Below are positions 10,385 to 21,669 of a stretch of DNA of 64,000 nucleotides, piece by piece (position 1 is the first letter of the stretch; each line of letters opens with the position of its first letter). The position numbers and the translations under genes are program-made. Origin of the DNA: Ianthella basta (taxonomy: Eukaryota; Porifera; Demospongiae; Verongiida; Ianthellidae); contig OZ025876.1 of the NCBI GenBank assembly GCA_964019415.1, positions 6,974,993 to 7,038,992 of the forward strand, given 5' to 3'. Below the pieces are notes generated by a model. The model was given only the letters and a program-made list of their open reading frames with translations, was not told where the DNA came from and did no database searches.

Positions 10385-13300
10385 TGCACATTCGGCTGAT
10401 CATGACGGACCCTATGGCATGTTCCTCGTGTTGGTGCAATCCATGGTGTGTGCAATACACAATTCATGCCTGTACTTGTCAGCCATTTTGAGGGAGGAGT
10501 CAAAAGGGTGTGAGCAGGTGCATCTCATGTGGGTGCATCATGCATGTCAAATTAAGGGCCATAGCACATAACACGGGTGTTTGCTGCACAATTGTGTCAA
10601 ATTGGGGGTTGTACTCAACTGCAGCAAAGGTGCAGTATAGTGTATGCCAAATCACAATGCCCTGACACACTCAATCTAGAAACGCAAACATTGCACAATG
10701 CCCACAAAATTGGTATCAAATCGAAGCGTCCATTGCGCTGAAAGCAAATGCGCAAACCGCCACACGATTAATGCAAGCACACTGTAGTAAGAGGTCGTTT
10801 AATATCTGTGTGGAATCTGCGGAGAGCCATAACACGAGAACGACAAAGGTCATTGCCATGAAACTACACGAGCACATTCAGCTGATCATGGTGGACCTAT
10901 GGCATGCTCCGCATGTCGCTGCCGTGCATGGCATGCACAGTACACAATTCATGCATTTACCTGTCGGCCATTTTGAGGGAGGAGTCAAAAGTGTGTGAAC
11001 AGGTGCGTCTCATGTGGGTGCATCATGCATGTCAAATTAAGGGCCATAGCACATAACACGGGTGTTTGCTGCACAATTGTGTCAAATTGGGGGTTGTACT
11101 CAACTGCAGCAAAGGTGCAGTATAGTGTATGCCAAATCACAATGCCCTGACACACTCAATCTAGAAACGCAAACATTGCACAATGCCCACAAAATTGGTA
11201 TCAAATCGAAGCGTCCATTGCGCTGAATGCAAATGCGCAAACCGCCACGCGATTAATGCAAGCACACTGTAGTAAGAGGTCGTTTAATATCTGTGTGGAA
11301 TCTGCGGAGAGCCATAACACGAGAACGACAAAGGTCATTGCCATGAAACTACACGAGCACATTCGGCTGATCATGGTGGACCTATGGCATGCTCCGCATG
11401 TCGCTGCCGTGCATGGCATGCACAGTACACAATTCATGCATTTACCTGTCGGCCATTTTGAGGGAGGAGTCAAAAGTGTGTGAACAGGTGCGTCTCATGT
11501 GGGTGCATCATGCATATTATATTAAGGGCCATAGCACATAACACGGGTGTTTGCCGCACAATTGTGTCAAATTAGGGTTTGTACTCAACTGCAGCAAAGG
11601 TGCAGTATAGTGTATGCCAAATCACAATGCCTTGACACACTCGATCTAGAAACGCAAACATTGTGTAATGCACACAAAACTGGTATCAAATCAAAGCGTC
11701 CATTGCGCTGAATGCAAATGCGCAAACCGTCACGCGATTAACGCAAGCACACTGTAGTAAGAGGTCGTTTGCTATCTGTGTGAAATCTGCGGAGAGCCAT
11801 AACACAAGAATGACAAAGGTCATTGCCATGAAACTACACGAGCACATTCGGCTGATCATGACGGACTGTATGGCATGCTCCGCATGTCGCTGCCGTGCAT
11901 GGCATGCGCAGTACACAATTCATGCATTTACCTGTCGGCCATTTTGAGGGAGGAGTCAAAAGTGTGTGAGCAGGTGCGTCTCATGTGGGTGCATTATGCA
12001 TGTCAAATTAAGGGCCATAGCACGTAACACGGGTGTTTGCCGCACAATTGTGTCAAATTAGGGTTTGTACTCAACTGCAGCAAAGGTGCAGTATAGTGTA
12101 TGCCAAATCACAATGCCTTGACACACTCAATCTAGAAACGCAAACATTGTGCAATGCACACAAAACTGGTATCAAATCGAAGCGTCTATTGTGCTGAATG
12201 CAAATGCGCAAGCCGCCACACGATTAACGCAAGCACACTGTAGTAAGAGGTCGTTTAATATCTGTGTGAAATCTGCGGAGAGCCATAACGCAAGAACGAC
12301 AAAGGTCATTGCCATGAAACTACACAAACACATTCAGCTGATCATGGTGGACCGTATGGCATGCTCTGCATGTCGCTGCCGTGCATGGCATGCACAGTAC
12401 ACAATTCATGCATTTACCTGTCGGCCATTTTGAGGGAGGAGTCAAAAGTGTGTGAGCAGGTGTGTCTCATGTGGGCGCATCATGCATGTCAAATGAAAGG
12501 CAATGGCAGGTAATACGGCCGTTTGCCCTGCAATTGTGTCAAGTTAGGGTTGGTGTTTAAACTGCAGCAAAGGTGCTGTGCAGTGCATGCCAAATCACAA
12601 TACCCTGACACACTCCATCCAGAAACGCAAACATTGCACAATGCCCACAAAATTGGTATCAAATCGAAGCGTCCATTGCGCTTAATGCAAATGCGCAAAC
12701 CGCCACGCGATTAATGCAAGCACACTGTAGTAAGAGGTCGTTTAATATCTGTGTGGAATCTGCGGAGAGCCATCACACGAGAACGACAAAGGTCATTGCC
12801 ATGAAACTACATGAGCACATTCGGCTGATCATGGCGGACTGTATGGCATGCTCCGCATGTCGCTGCCGTGCATGGCATGCACAGTACACAATTCATGCAT
12901 TTACCTGTCGGCCATGTTGAAGGAGGAGTCAAAAGTGTGTGAGCAGGTGCGTCTCATGTGGGCGCATCATGCATGTCAAATGAAGGGCGATAGCACATAG
13001 CACGGGTGTTTGCTGCACAATTGTGTCAAATTAGGGTTTGTACTCAACTGCAGCAAAGGTGCAGTATAGTGTATGCCAAATCACAATGCCCTGACACACT
13101 CGATCTAGAAACGCAAACATTGCACAATGCCCACAAAACTGGTATCAAATCGAAGCGTCCATTGCGCTGAATGCAAATGCGCAAACCGCCACACGATTAA
13201 TGCAAGCACACTGTAGTAAGAGGTCGTTTAATATCTGTGTGGAATCTGCGGAGAGCCATAACACGAGAACGACAAAGGTCATTGCTATGAAACTACACGA

Positions 13301-13800
13301 GCACATTCGGCTGATCATGGTGGACCTATGGCATGCTCCGCATGTCGCTGCCGTGCATGGCATGCACAGTACACAATTCATGCATTTACCTGTCGGCCAT
13401 TTTGAGGGAGGAGTCAAAAGTGTGTGAACAGGTGTGTCTCATGTGGGTGCATCATGCATATTATATTAAGGGCCATAGCACATAACACGGGTGTTTGCCG
13501 CACAATTGTGTCAAATTAGGGTTTGTACTCAACTGCAGCAAAGGTGCAGTATAGTGTATGCCAAATCACAATGCCTTGACACACTCGATCTAGAAACGCA
13601 AACATTGTGCAATGCACACAAAACTGGTATCAAATCGAAGCGTCCATTGCGCTGAATGCAAATGCGCAAACCGCCACACGATTAACGCAAGCACACTGTA
13701 GTAAGAGGTCGTTTGATATCTGTGTGGAATCTGCGGAGAGCCATAACGCAAGAACGACAAAGGTCATTGCCATGAAACTACACGAGCACATTCGGCTGAT
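10385..13800. repeat. 486-bp satellite array
   Basis: The marker gcaagcacactgtag recurs at 10,773, 11,258, 11,743, 12,229, 12,716, 13,202 and 13,687, a step of 485-487 bp. The first unit is degenerate. The array runs into the assembly gap, so its true length is unknown. Short open frames in it repeat with the unit and are not genes. Confidence 0.96.
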
Positions 13801-14000
13801 NNNNNNNNNNNNNNNNNNNNNNNNNNNNNNNNNNNNNNNNNNNNNNNNNNNNNNNNNNNNNNNNNNNNNNNNNNNNNNNNNNNNNNNNNNNNNNNNNNNN
13901 NNNNNNNNNNNNNNNNNNNNNNNNNNNNNNNNNNNNNNNNNNNNNNNNNNNNNNNNNNNNNNNNNNNNNNNNNNNNNNNNNNNNNNNNNNNNNNNNNNNN
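13801..14000. other. Assembly gap (200 N)
   Basis: A run of 200 N at the right end of the satellite, presumably a placeholder of unknown true size. Confidence 0.99.
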
Positions 14001-14304
14001 ACCAGTAAACATGTTACTCCTTGAAACGAGAACACAGCTGTTGTTTGGTGGGTTGATTACTTGCTACCTAATAAGGAACAACAAACATAGGTGAAGAGGT
14101 GGAACACAATGCCACACCTAATACACACATGTACAGACATACAAGTACACACAATCCACACTGCCTACCATATATGGACATACAAACTGTCACATAACAA
14201 AGCAGTGCACCTGCCAATACACCAAGCACTCGACATGTATTCACTCCTGTGTGTACACATGCATACACACATACACAGGCACACACACACACACTCCAAC
14301 AAAC

Positions 14305-14586
14305 CTTCTGGTGGCAGTTCACTCAACATCTTCTGCCCAAGTTCTTGCATCTTGGGATAAGCGTCTGCTGCAATGACCACTTTGCAGTACTCCCTCAGAC
14401 TGGCCATGTCAGCGTTACACTTCAAATGATCAAACAGTATTTCCTTGGCATTCTCATCATCAGCATTCTCAATCTTTGAGACGAGACATTTAGTGATCAC
14501 CTTCTTACGCTTCAGTTTAAGCAGGTTAAAATTGGCATCCACCACTTCAAAAAACTCATCCTCGTACTTCTCAAGAACCTGTGACA
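14305..14586 (-). CDS. CARD-like death-fold exon, copy 1
   Basis: A 282-bp phase 1-1 exon (acceptor cactgcag, donor GTTTGT). It encodes about 94 residues predicted as a helical bundle: LEKYEDEFFEVVD, then LKLKRKKVITKCLVSKIE, then AKEILFDHLK..ADMASLREYCKVV and KMQELGQKML. The pattern of an early helix pair, an acidic break and a final Leu-rich helix resembles a CARD, which mediates homotypic interaction with caspases or adaptors. It is one codon shorter than copy 2 at 19,996. DED is an alternative. Confidence 0.55.
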
Positions 14587-14599
14587 CTGCAGTGAGAGA

Positions 14600-15040
14600 G
14601 GCAAACAGCTCATCCAAACTCAAGTACATTTATATCACATACCCCAACATAGTAGCGGGAATGAATACAATGGAACACATACAAATGTGTAGCAGTCACA
14701 TGCAAATCAGGTGCAGCTTCTGTTGACAATGAATCAGACATTTGAGAGTATGGAAAGCTGTGGCTTGGGAAGATGGGAAACAGTCTAAAAGGAGTCCAAC
14801 ATCCAACCAAACTAGCTGAAGTCAAGGTTCAGTGTACCTATTCTACACAAGTGTGTTGCTTTACTTTCTTGTGCCTTCTTTGCATACATATGTAATTATG
14901 TTTGTCATCTTCCTCTTCATGTAAGCACAACGAATACATTCCTTAACTTTGATAAACATTCTACCTTAGCTAAACGAAACTGACGAATGTACTTGAGTAT
15001 ATATACCAGTACATACATACCACAAGTGCGGCTTTTTAGA
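14600..15040. other. Intronic spacer
   Basis: Paralogous to 20,300-20,730; no exon seen. Confidence 0.5.
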
Positions 15041-15044
15041 ATGC

Positions 15045-15133
15045 TAGTCTTGAGCGCCAGCCTCTATTATTGCACAATAGCGTGACTGTGTAATAATACG
15101 CACATGGAGAAATAGGATCTGGAAGCGAGACCA
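15045..15133. mobile_element. MITE with TAGTCT termini, copy 1
   Basis: 89 bp with imperfect inverted ends (left TAGTCTTGAGCGCCAG, right TGGAAGCGAGACCA). It is flanked by the similar 9-mers ttagaatgc and taagaatgc, consistent with a 9-bp target duplication. Confidence 0.65.
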
Positions 15134-15253
15134 TAAGAATGCATCCAAAGCCAAACAATGCCACTACATATGTTGTCGCTCTTTGAACTGGTCAATGGTG
15201 CATGCTTCACACATCATGCACATGCAACACACACAAATGCATGCACACACATG

Positions 15254-15255
15254 CA

Positions 15256-15332
<77 letters not shown>

Positions 15333-15343
15333 ACACACACAGC
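15254..15343. repeat. (CA)n microsatellite
   Basis: About 45 CA units. In the minus-strand transcript this is a (UG)n tract close behind the donor of the linker exon at 15,361. Confidence 0.95.
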
Positions 15344-15360
15344 ACAGCACACACACTTAC

Positions 15361-15450
15361 CATTAGCGGCAGAAGCCTGATGTGTCACAGGAGCTAATCC
15401 TTCTGAAGAACCTTCCTCTGAAGGCACATTCACAGCCACAACAGAGGAGG
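15361..15450 (-). CDS. Linker exon (SSVVAVNVPSEEGSSE type), copy 1
   Basis: A 90-bp phase 1-1 exon, acceptor ctgtag and donor GTAAGT. It encodes SSVVAVNVPSEEGSSE followed by a Pro/Ala/Ser stretch; no fold is recognised and it looks disordered. Copies of identical length lie at 17,735, 21,019 and 23,642. Confidence 0.6.
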
Positions 15451-15631
15451 CTACAGTAGAGTAAGAATACACACACATGTACATGGGAGAATAGCAATGA
15501 TGAAATGTGCATCCAGCTGTACACGAAGGCATGGAGCATGTGTAGATATGTTACAGGTTACTACTGACTGAGGTGAGCTCATTAACTGAGTGGGTGTACA
15601 GTGGTAAGGAGCTAGTTGTGAGATGGCATAC

Positions 15632-15725
15632 ATTGGGGAGCACTGCTGTCCACTTCCAGATTGGGAGCTTTGAGGAGGTCAGCACGACCGCTGTCGGGTG
15701 TGAACTGTATAGGAGTGCTTCCATC
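15632..15725 (-). CDS. Ankyrin-like exon F, copy 1
   Basis: A 94-bp exon, phase 0 to 1, from acceptor ctgtag to donor GTATGC. It reads DGSTPIQFTPDSGRADLLK and DSSAPQ, the front half of an ankyrin repeat with a short tail. In full-length relatives exon F leads into ZU5; here the next coding piece is the linker at 15,361. Confidence 0.5.
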
Positions 15726-15833
15726 CTACAGCAATAAGTGGATGCACATGAACAGAATATGGACAGGAAGAACCTTCAAATTCTCTAATTCACTAATCCA
15801 TCAATGGAGACAATCAATCCCCAGCAATAACAA

Positions 15834-15913
15834 GGCCACTGAGTTGGCTGAGTGGTGGGAGTTTGCTCCCAAATAGTAAGGTCCTGGTGTTGGTCCCTGA
15901 CGCTAGTAAAGGG
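15834..15913. repeat. tRNA-like repeated segment
   Basis: Contains GTTGGCTGAGTGGT, close to an A box of Leu/Ser tRNAs, and a weak B-box-like GGTGTTGGTCCCT. Related copies lie near 19,457, 21,491 and 21,977. It travels with local duplications, so SINE origin is only a suggestion. Confidence 0.3.
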
Positions 15914-15999
15914 TAGTCTTGCGTGCCAGCCCCTATTATTGCACAATAGTGTGTGAATTGCACAATAATATGAGAGAATAGGGTCTGGAAGCGAGACTA
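15914..15999. mobile_element. MITE with TAGTCT termini, copy 2
   Basis: 86 bp, inverted ends TAGTCTTGCGTGCCAG / CTGGAAGCGAGACTA, flanked by perfect 9-bp direct repeats AGTAAAGGG (15,905-913 and 16,000-008). The paralogous site near 22,047 lacks it and has a single AGTAAAGGG. A 9-bp duplication points to a Mutator-type element. Confidence 0.82.
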
Positions 16000-16305
16000 A
16001 GTAAAGGGGCAGGGACTGTTGGCACTAAACCCTGAGGTGAACCTGAAAATACTTTACAGTCAAGTAGTAAAACTTTGCTAGACATGACAATACACAGAAC
16101 ACAAGCTACATGGAACACATTTGAAGGGTGAGAGTTAACGTTAGTAGACAGACTGAGTCCTAGTCCTAGTCCTTGGTACTCATCATGACCGGCCAAGAGG
16201 GAATTGCGTAGACAACATGTGCAGTAGAAGGTAAGGCTGTACAATAATAGTACAAGTGCACCCGTGAGTGGGACACAGTCTGTACTCATCAAGACTGATG
16301 CTTAC

Positions 16306-16457
16306 CATCTGTGTTTGATTGTACACATTACTGTCTGTAGCTACTTCCTCTGTGAATTTTCGCCTCGTTGCTAATGGCTCCACATCAGTTGGCACACTCC
16401 TCTGTCCACCATCCACAGAACTGGACTGCAGTTCTGTCACTGTGACTCCAGCAGTGC
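16306..16457 (-). CDS. Linker exon with basic patch (NLS-like), copy 1
   Basis: A 152-bp exon, phase 1 to 0 (acceptor ggcag, donor GTAAGC), encoding GTAGVTVTELQSSSVDGGQ then a basic motif ATRRKF. Copies at 19,728 and 22,352 have AKGRKL and AKRRKL, the last resembling a short nuclear import signal. No known domain. Confidence 0.55.
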
Positions 16458-16885
16458 CTGCCACAAAGACACAGACAGTAGTGAGGAAGAGGTACTGTAG
16501 TGCACCAGATGCAGACACAGTACAGGAGCTAGTACATACAAGTGAATTACACAAATCATTCAATATCGTGGTGCATATTAAAGTACAGGCTGTGAGTGTG
16601 TATGTGCACATGCACACACACACATGCTAGCACAGAGAGACGCAAATATGTGAATGGGTTGTAGTAAGGAAATGGAACACACAAATATATGCACACACAC
16701 AGACTTGCACATTTAGAACCAAGATATCTATAGGGTTTAGAACACCATATGCAGAAACTGACTATCATAGATGCCCGTGCAAGAAGCACAAGGGCATCTA
16801 TATCACTTGCCAAGGTGTTCTGTTCTAGATACGTACATAAAAGTAAGTGCGCAGTCACACACACACTGCAACACACACACATTGC

Positions 16886-16886
<1 letters not shown>

Positions 16887-16963
<77 letters not shown>
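16887..16963. repeat. (CA)n microsatellite
   Basis: About 38 CA units. Confidence 0.95.
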
Positions 16964-16964
<1 letters not shown>

Positions 16965-16999
16965 CAAGGCAATCCAGCACATTGTTGAAAGGTTCATAC

Positions 17000-17057
17000 C
17001 AGTTAAGCTAGCTCCCACTTGAGCAAACCCACTGGGAGGAATGGGGTTCTGTGGAGT
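17000..17057 (-). CDS. Possible Pro-rich linker exon
   Basis: 58 bp before donor GTATGA, reading TPQNPIPPSGFAQVGASLTG. Its relatives at 23,904 and 24,081 start in phase 1 after CAG; here the matching site reads CGA, so the exon would start out of phase. It may be decayed or use another acceptor. Confidence 0.3.
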
Positions 17058-17665
17058 CTCGGAAATTGTGACAGATGAACAATGTGCTGAACAATGCTAC
17101 AAACCGATCTCAACTAAATGACTAATTACTACAGAAATACATTGATTTTTAGATACATCTAGCTATTCGTATAACTGCATCAGTTATAAAATACACTTAA
17201 TTTACAGTGGGTACAGAGTGGGCTACGTACAGGAAGACTGCATGTGATGATAAATAGTTGGGCACAGCATCTGTAATTGTTGTTCACTGATTTACAGCTA
17301 TGAAACAGAGACAGTAAACTGGGTTGGCATGGTGTGACGCAGTCTAAAATGAGCAGCTTCTAAGCACGTCCAACCTAGCTGATTTCAAGGTTCACTGTAC
17401 ACATTCCACACAAGTGTGTTCCTTCACTTTCTTGTGCCTTCTTTGCATTTGTACTGTATGTTTGTCATCGTCCTCTTGCATTTAATAAGGAACACATTCT
17501 TTAACCTTTGGTAAACATCCTATCTTGGTAAGTTGTAACTGGTGATTGTACTTGAGTATATACCAGTATCTACCACAGGGGCACATTTTAAAATGCATTC
17601 AAAGCCAAAGAAATGTCACTACACATGTTGCACTCTCATTGAATTGGTCAACAATGCATGTCATG

Positions 17666-17669
<4 letters not shown>

Positions 17670-17731
<62 letters not shown>
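17670..17731. repeat. (CA)n microsatellite
   Basis: About 31 CA units directly abutting the donor of the exon at 17,735 on the minus strand, so the intron begins GTAAG(TG)n. Confidence 0.95.
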
Positions 17732-17732
<1 letters not shown>

Positions 17733-17734
17733 AC

Positions 17735-17824
17735 CTCCAGTAGCAGGAGCCTGAGACATCGGAGAAATTGACGTTTCTGAAGAACCTTCCCCTGAAGGCA
17801 CATTCACAGCCACAACAGAGGGGG
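17735..17824 (-). CDS. Linker exon (VVAVNVPSGEGSSE type), copy 2
   Basis: A 90-bp phase 1-1 exon with acceptor ctgtag and donor GTAAGT. Same length and start as copies at 15,361, 21,019 and 23,642; the C-terminal half differs (ISPMSQAPATGG). Confidence 0.6.
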
Positions 17825-18001
17825 CTACAGTGGAGTAAGGACACACACAAGTGCATGGGAAAGATAGTGATGCTGCAACGTGCTCCAACTTATATATATA
17901 CAATACACCAAAGGTATGTACATCCATGTAGATGCTAAATTGATAAACTTATTACCAACTGATGCACACAAGTATAGGTATACAGTACCATCAAGGCACA
18001 C

Positions 18002-18230
18002 CTTCCTTCTCCACAAAGAAGTCAATTGGGAAGTTCATGACCCCCTCTTTGGCACCCTGGATATGAAGGAGAATGCGCTTGTGTGCTCGCATACGTTTGG
18101 GCACCTCACTCAGCAGAACAGAAACAGAAATGGTTGGAGGGTACATGTGCTCCTCCACAGCAAATTGCAGCTCAGTCTCTGACTTATCTCCTTCATAGCG
18201 CTTCTTATACTCAATGTTGTGAGTCCCAAC
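18002..18230 (-). CDS. UPA-position exon H, copy 1
   Basis: A 229-bp exon, phase 0 to 1. It encodes IEYKKRYEGD, then AVEEHMYPPTISVSV, SEVPKRM, and NFPIDFFVEKEG, alternating hydrophobic strands that look like a beta sandwich. In ankyrins, UNC5 and PIDD a UPA domain sits between ZU5 and the Death domain; the position fits, but sequence similarity to UPA is weak by eye. Close relatives lie at 29,646 and 50,565. Confidence 0.6.
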
Positions 18231-18314
18231 CTTAACAGAAGTTACACGAGAGCCCTTGGTAAAACATGCAATAGAAACCGTAGTGAATTACACAAAGCAA
18301 GATGATTCACATAC

Positions 18315-18446
18315 CCAATTTTTGACAACTGAAGCACTCCACCCTCTCCCACTGTCCTCACTCAGACTGCTTTCAATGTGGTCTTCCATAAATTCAAAGG
18401 ACTCCGTAAATCGCTTTTTCCATTCTTTCCAGTGGGTCTTTAGAAT
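18315..18446 (-). CDS. Post-ZU5 exon G, copy 1
   Basis: A 132-bp phase-0 exon (acceptor ttttcag, donor GTATGT) encoding ILKTHWKEWKKRF then IESSLSEDSGRGWSASVV. It links ZU5 to exon H. Homologous to 29,953 and 50,918. Confidence 0.65.
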
Positions 18447-18506
18447 CTGAAAAGAGAAGGAATAATGCCAAAAGAACTTTGGCAGCAATACCAAGCTCAC
18501 ACTCAC

Positions 18507-19090
18507 CCTAATCCAAATGTTGGAGTCAAAGGTGATTGCCAACTTAGAGTACAAGATGTTGCTCTCTTCCCTCTCCCACTGCGATGCACGGTAAATGCCG
18601 GTGTCTTCCAGGCGATTGGCTTCTGCAAATAGCGTGCAGTGACCATGCACCTCCAGGGTACCACACCTCTTGCTAAACTCCCCTCCCTCCACTAGATGAA
18701 AGTGGTAGTACCTTTCCCCTTCTGAGAGAGTGTGAGGGGAGGTGACAAATGTAGGGTGGTCTGGTGCACCAGACCAGTGGGGGAGGAGGAGGTAGAAGGG
18801 CTTGGTGGTCTGGGCTGGGTCGTAGTAGAGATAGACTGCCATACTGCAGAGCTTGTAGCCCTCTGGTGTCCTGAATGGGCCATCAGGAATCACAGCATAG
18901 CGGACCTCCAACACTCCCTCTCCATCTGCTCTCACTGCCCCCTGAGGCACATGGAGCTGGATCATGTCTTCATCCCCTTCATTGTTGCTACCCTTGGGCT
19001 CCAGGGGGAACACCCCTCCATCTGGTGTGACAAGAAGGGATTCTACCCGTGAAGGAACCCAGCATACATCTTGTAATACTGCTTCATGGG
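18507..19090 (-). CDS. ZU5-domain exon, copy 1
   Basis: A 584-bp exon (phase 1 to 0, acceptor acacag, donor GTGAGT), 194 codons. It opens HEAVLQDVCWVPSRVESLLV, then TPDGGVF, then the ZU5 signature IQLHVPQGAVRADG, EVRYAVIPDGPF, LCSMAVYLYYDPAQTTKPF and a terminal DSNIWIR. ZU5 domains in ankyrin and UNC5 proteins form a beta-rich supramodule with UPA and Death domains. It is preceded by exon F (19,261) and followed by G and H, the same order as in the 50-61 kb gene, whose ZU5 exon has the identical length. Confidence 0.82.
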
Positions 19091-19260
19091 CTGTGTAGTA
19101 GGGAGGGAAGGAGGAAAGAGTGTGAAGGAGAAAAGACAGAAGAGGGTACGTATGTAGACATGGAGCATGTGCAGACATGCTGCAGATTATGACAAAGCGA
19201 GGTTAACACATTAACTGAGTGGGCGTCCAGTAATAAGGAGCTAGTTGTGAGATGACATAC

Positions 19261-19351
19261 ATTGGGGAGCACTGCTGTCCTCTTCCAGATGAAGAGCTTT
19301 GAGGTCAGCATGAGCACTGTCTGTTGTGAGCTGAGTAGGAGTGCTTCCATC
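19261..19351 (-). CDS. Ankyrin-like exon F, copy 2
   Basis: A 91-bp exon, phase 0 to 1 (donor GTATGT), reading DGSTPTQLTTDSAHADLK and DSSAPQ. One codon is missing compared with the other copies (DLK for DLLK). It feeds in phase into the ZU5 exon at 19,090. Confidence 0.6.
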
Positions 19352-19727
19352 CTACAACAATAAGTGGATGTACATGAACAGAATATGGATAGGAGGAAGC
19401 TTCAAATTCTATAATTCACTAATCCATCAATGGAGACAGTCAATCCCCAGCAATACCAAGGCCACTGAGTTGGCTGAGTGGTGGGAGTTTGCTCCCAAAC
19501 AGTAAGGCTGGTATTGGTCCCTGACGATAGTAAAGGAACAGGGACTGTGGCACTAAATCCTGAGGTAAAACTGCAAATTCTTTACTGTTTAGTAAGAAAA
19601 GGTCGACAGATATGACAATACACAGAACACAAGCTACATGGAACACATTTGAAGGGTGACAGTTAATGTTAGTAGACAGACTAAGTCCTAGTCCTAGTCC
19701 TTGGTACTCATCAAGACTGATGCTTAC

Positions 19728-19879
19728 CGTCTGTGTTTGACTGTACACATTACTGTCTGTAGCTACTTCCTCTGTGAGTTTTCGTCCCTTTGCTAATGGC
19801 TCCACATTGGTTGGCACACTCCTCTGTCCACCATCCACAGAACTGGACTGCAGTTCTGCCACTGTGACTCCAGCAGTGC
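19728..19879 (-). CDS. Linker exon with basic patch, copy 2
   Basis: 152 bp, phase 1 to 0, GTAGVTVAELQSSSVDGGQ then AKGRKLTEEV. It sits between the CARD-like exon (19,996) and exon F (19,351) and matches both phases. An unspliced frame continues to a stop near 19,440, so it could also be a terminal exon. Confidence 0.5.
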
Positions 19880-19995
19880 CTGCCACAAAGACACGGACAG
19901 TGGTGAGAACAGTCGAGGTAGTGCACCAGATGCAGACACAACACATGAGAAAGAACACGTGAATTACACACAAAGCACACAACACTCCAACAAAC

Positions 19996-20280
19996 CTTCT
20001 GGTGGCAGTTCACTGAACATCTTCTGCCCAAGTTCTTGCATTTTGGGATAACTGTATGCTGTAATGACCACTTTGCAGTACTCCTTCAGACTGGCCATGT
20101 CAGCGTTATGTTTCAAATGATCAAACAGTATATCTTTGGCATCTTCCCTATCAGCACTCTCTATCTTCGAGATCAGATCTGCAGTGATCACCTTCTTACG
20201 TTTCAGTTTAAGCAGGTTAAGCTTTTTGGCATCCACGACTTCAAAAAACTTATCCTCGTACTTTTCAAGAACCTGCGACA
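19996..20280 (-). CDS. CARD-like death-fold exon, copy 2
   Basis: 285 bp, 95 codons, phase 1-1 (acceptor cactgcag, donor GTTTGT). It encodes LEKYEDKFFEVVD, LKLKRKKVITADLISKIE, AKDILFDHLKHNADMASLKE and KMQELGQKMF. Duplicate of 14,305 with mostly conservative changes and no frame damage, which suggests both are under constraint. CARD is the best guess from helix pattern; DED is possible. Confidence 0.57.
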
Positions 20281-20736
20281 CTGCAGTGCGAGAGGCAAAC
20301 AGCTCATCCAAACTCAAGTACATTTATATCACATACCCCAACATAGTAGCGGGAATGAATACAATGGAACGCATACGAATGTGTAGCAGTCACATGCAAA
20401 TCAGGTGCAGTTTCTGTTGACAGTGAATCAGACACTTGAGAGTACAGTAAGCTGTGGCTTGGGAAGATGGGAAACAGTCTAAAAGGAGTCCAACATCCAA
20501 CCGACCTAGCTGAAGTCAAGGTTCAGTGTACCTATTCTACACATGTGTGTTGCTTTACTTTCTTGTGCCTTCTTTGCATTCGCATGTTTGTCATCTTCCT
20601 CTTGTATTTCATGTAAGCACAAGGAATTTGTTCTTTAACTTTGATAAACACTTTACCTTGGCTAAAACGTAACTGGTGAATGCACTCGAGTACATATACC
20701 AGTACATACGTACCACAGGTGGACATTTTAGAATGC

Positions 20737-20825
20737 TAGTCTTGCGCGCCAGCCTCTATTATTGCACACTAGCGTGACTGTGCAATAATACGCACGTGGA
20801 GAAATAGGGTCTGGAAGCGATACCA
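20737..20825. mobile_element. MITE with TAGTCT termini, copy 3
   Basis: Paralogue of the copy at 15,045, carried by the local duplication; right end slightly degraded. Confidence 0.6.
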
Positions 20826-20923
20826 TAGGAAAGCATCCAAAGCTAAACAAAGCCGCTACATATGTTGTCGCTCTTTGAACTGGTCAATGGTACATGCTTC
20901 ACACAACATATGCACATGCAATG

Positions 20924-20929
<6 letters not shown>

Positions 20930-20993
<64 letters not shown>
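20930..20993. repeat. (CA)n microsatellite
   Basis: About 32 CA units just downstream of the linker donor at 21,019 on the minus strand. Confidence 0.95.
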
Positions 20994-20994
<1 letters not shown>

Positions 20995-21018
20995 CACAGC
21001 ACACACACACACACTTAC

Positions 21019-21108
21019 CATTAGCGGCAGAAGCCTGATGTGTCACAGAAGCTAGTCCTTCCGAAGAACCTTCCTCTGAAGGCACATTCATAGCCACAAC
21101 AGAGGAGG
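21019..21108 (-). CDS. Linker exon (VVAMNVPSEEGSSE type), copy 3
   Basis: A 90-bp phase 1-1 exon, acceptor ctgtag, donor GTAAGT; nearly identical to 15,361. Confidence 0.6.
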
Positions 21109-21294
21109 CTACAGTACAGTACAGTAAGGACACACACACATGTACATGGGAGAATAGCAATGATGAAATGTGCATTCAGCTGTACAGGAAGGCATGGAGC
21201 ATGTGCAGATATGTTACAGGTTACTACTGACTGAGGTGAGCTCATTAACTGAGTGCGTGTACAGTGGTAAGGAGCTAGTTGTGAGATGGCATAC

Positions 21295-21388
21295 ATTGGG
21301 GAGCACTGCTGTCCACTTCCAGATTGGGAGCTTTGAGGAGGTCAGCACGACCGCTGTCGGGTGTGAACTGTATAGGAGTGCTTCCATC
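21295..21388 (-). CDS. Ankyrin-like exon F, copy 3
   Basis: 94 bp, phase 0 to 1, donor GTATGC; nearly identical to 15,632. It lies between an NLS-like exon (22,352) and a linker (21,108), both phase compatible. Confidence 0.5.
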
Positions 21389-21576
21389 CTACAGCAATAA
21401 GTGGATGCACATGAACAGAATATGGACAGGAAGAACCTTCAAATTCTCTAATTCACTAATCCATCAATGGAGGCAATCAATCCCCAGCAATACCAAGGCC
21501 ACTGAGTTGGCAGAGTGGTGGGAGTTTGCTCCCAAATAGTAAGGTCCTGGTGTTGGTCCCTGACACTAGTAAAGGG

Positions 21577-21669
21577 TAGTCTCGTGTGCCAGCCCCTATT
21601 ATTGCACAATAGAGTGTGAATTGCACAATAATATGCACACGGAGAGAATAGGGTCTGGAAGCGAGACTA
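21577..21669. mobile_element. MITE with TAGTCT termini, copy 4
   Basis: Perfect-ended copy (TAGTCT..AGACTA) with the AGTAAAGGG 9-bp duplication on both sides; paralogue of 15,914. Confidence 0.8.

Noticed and set aside
10299..13427. Recurring 60-90 codon frames in the satellite
   Set aside because: They repeat with the 486-bp unit on both strands and carry no known fold.
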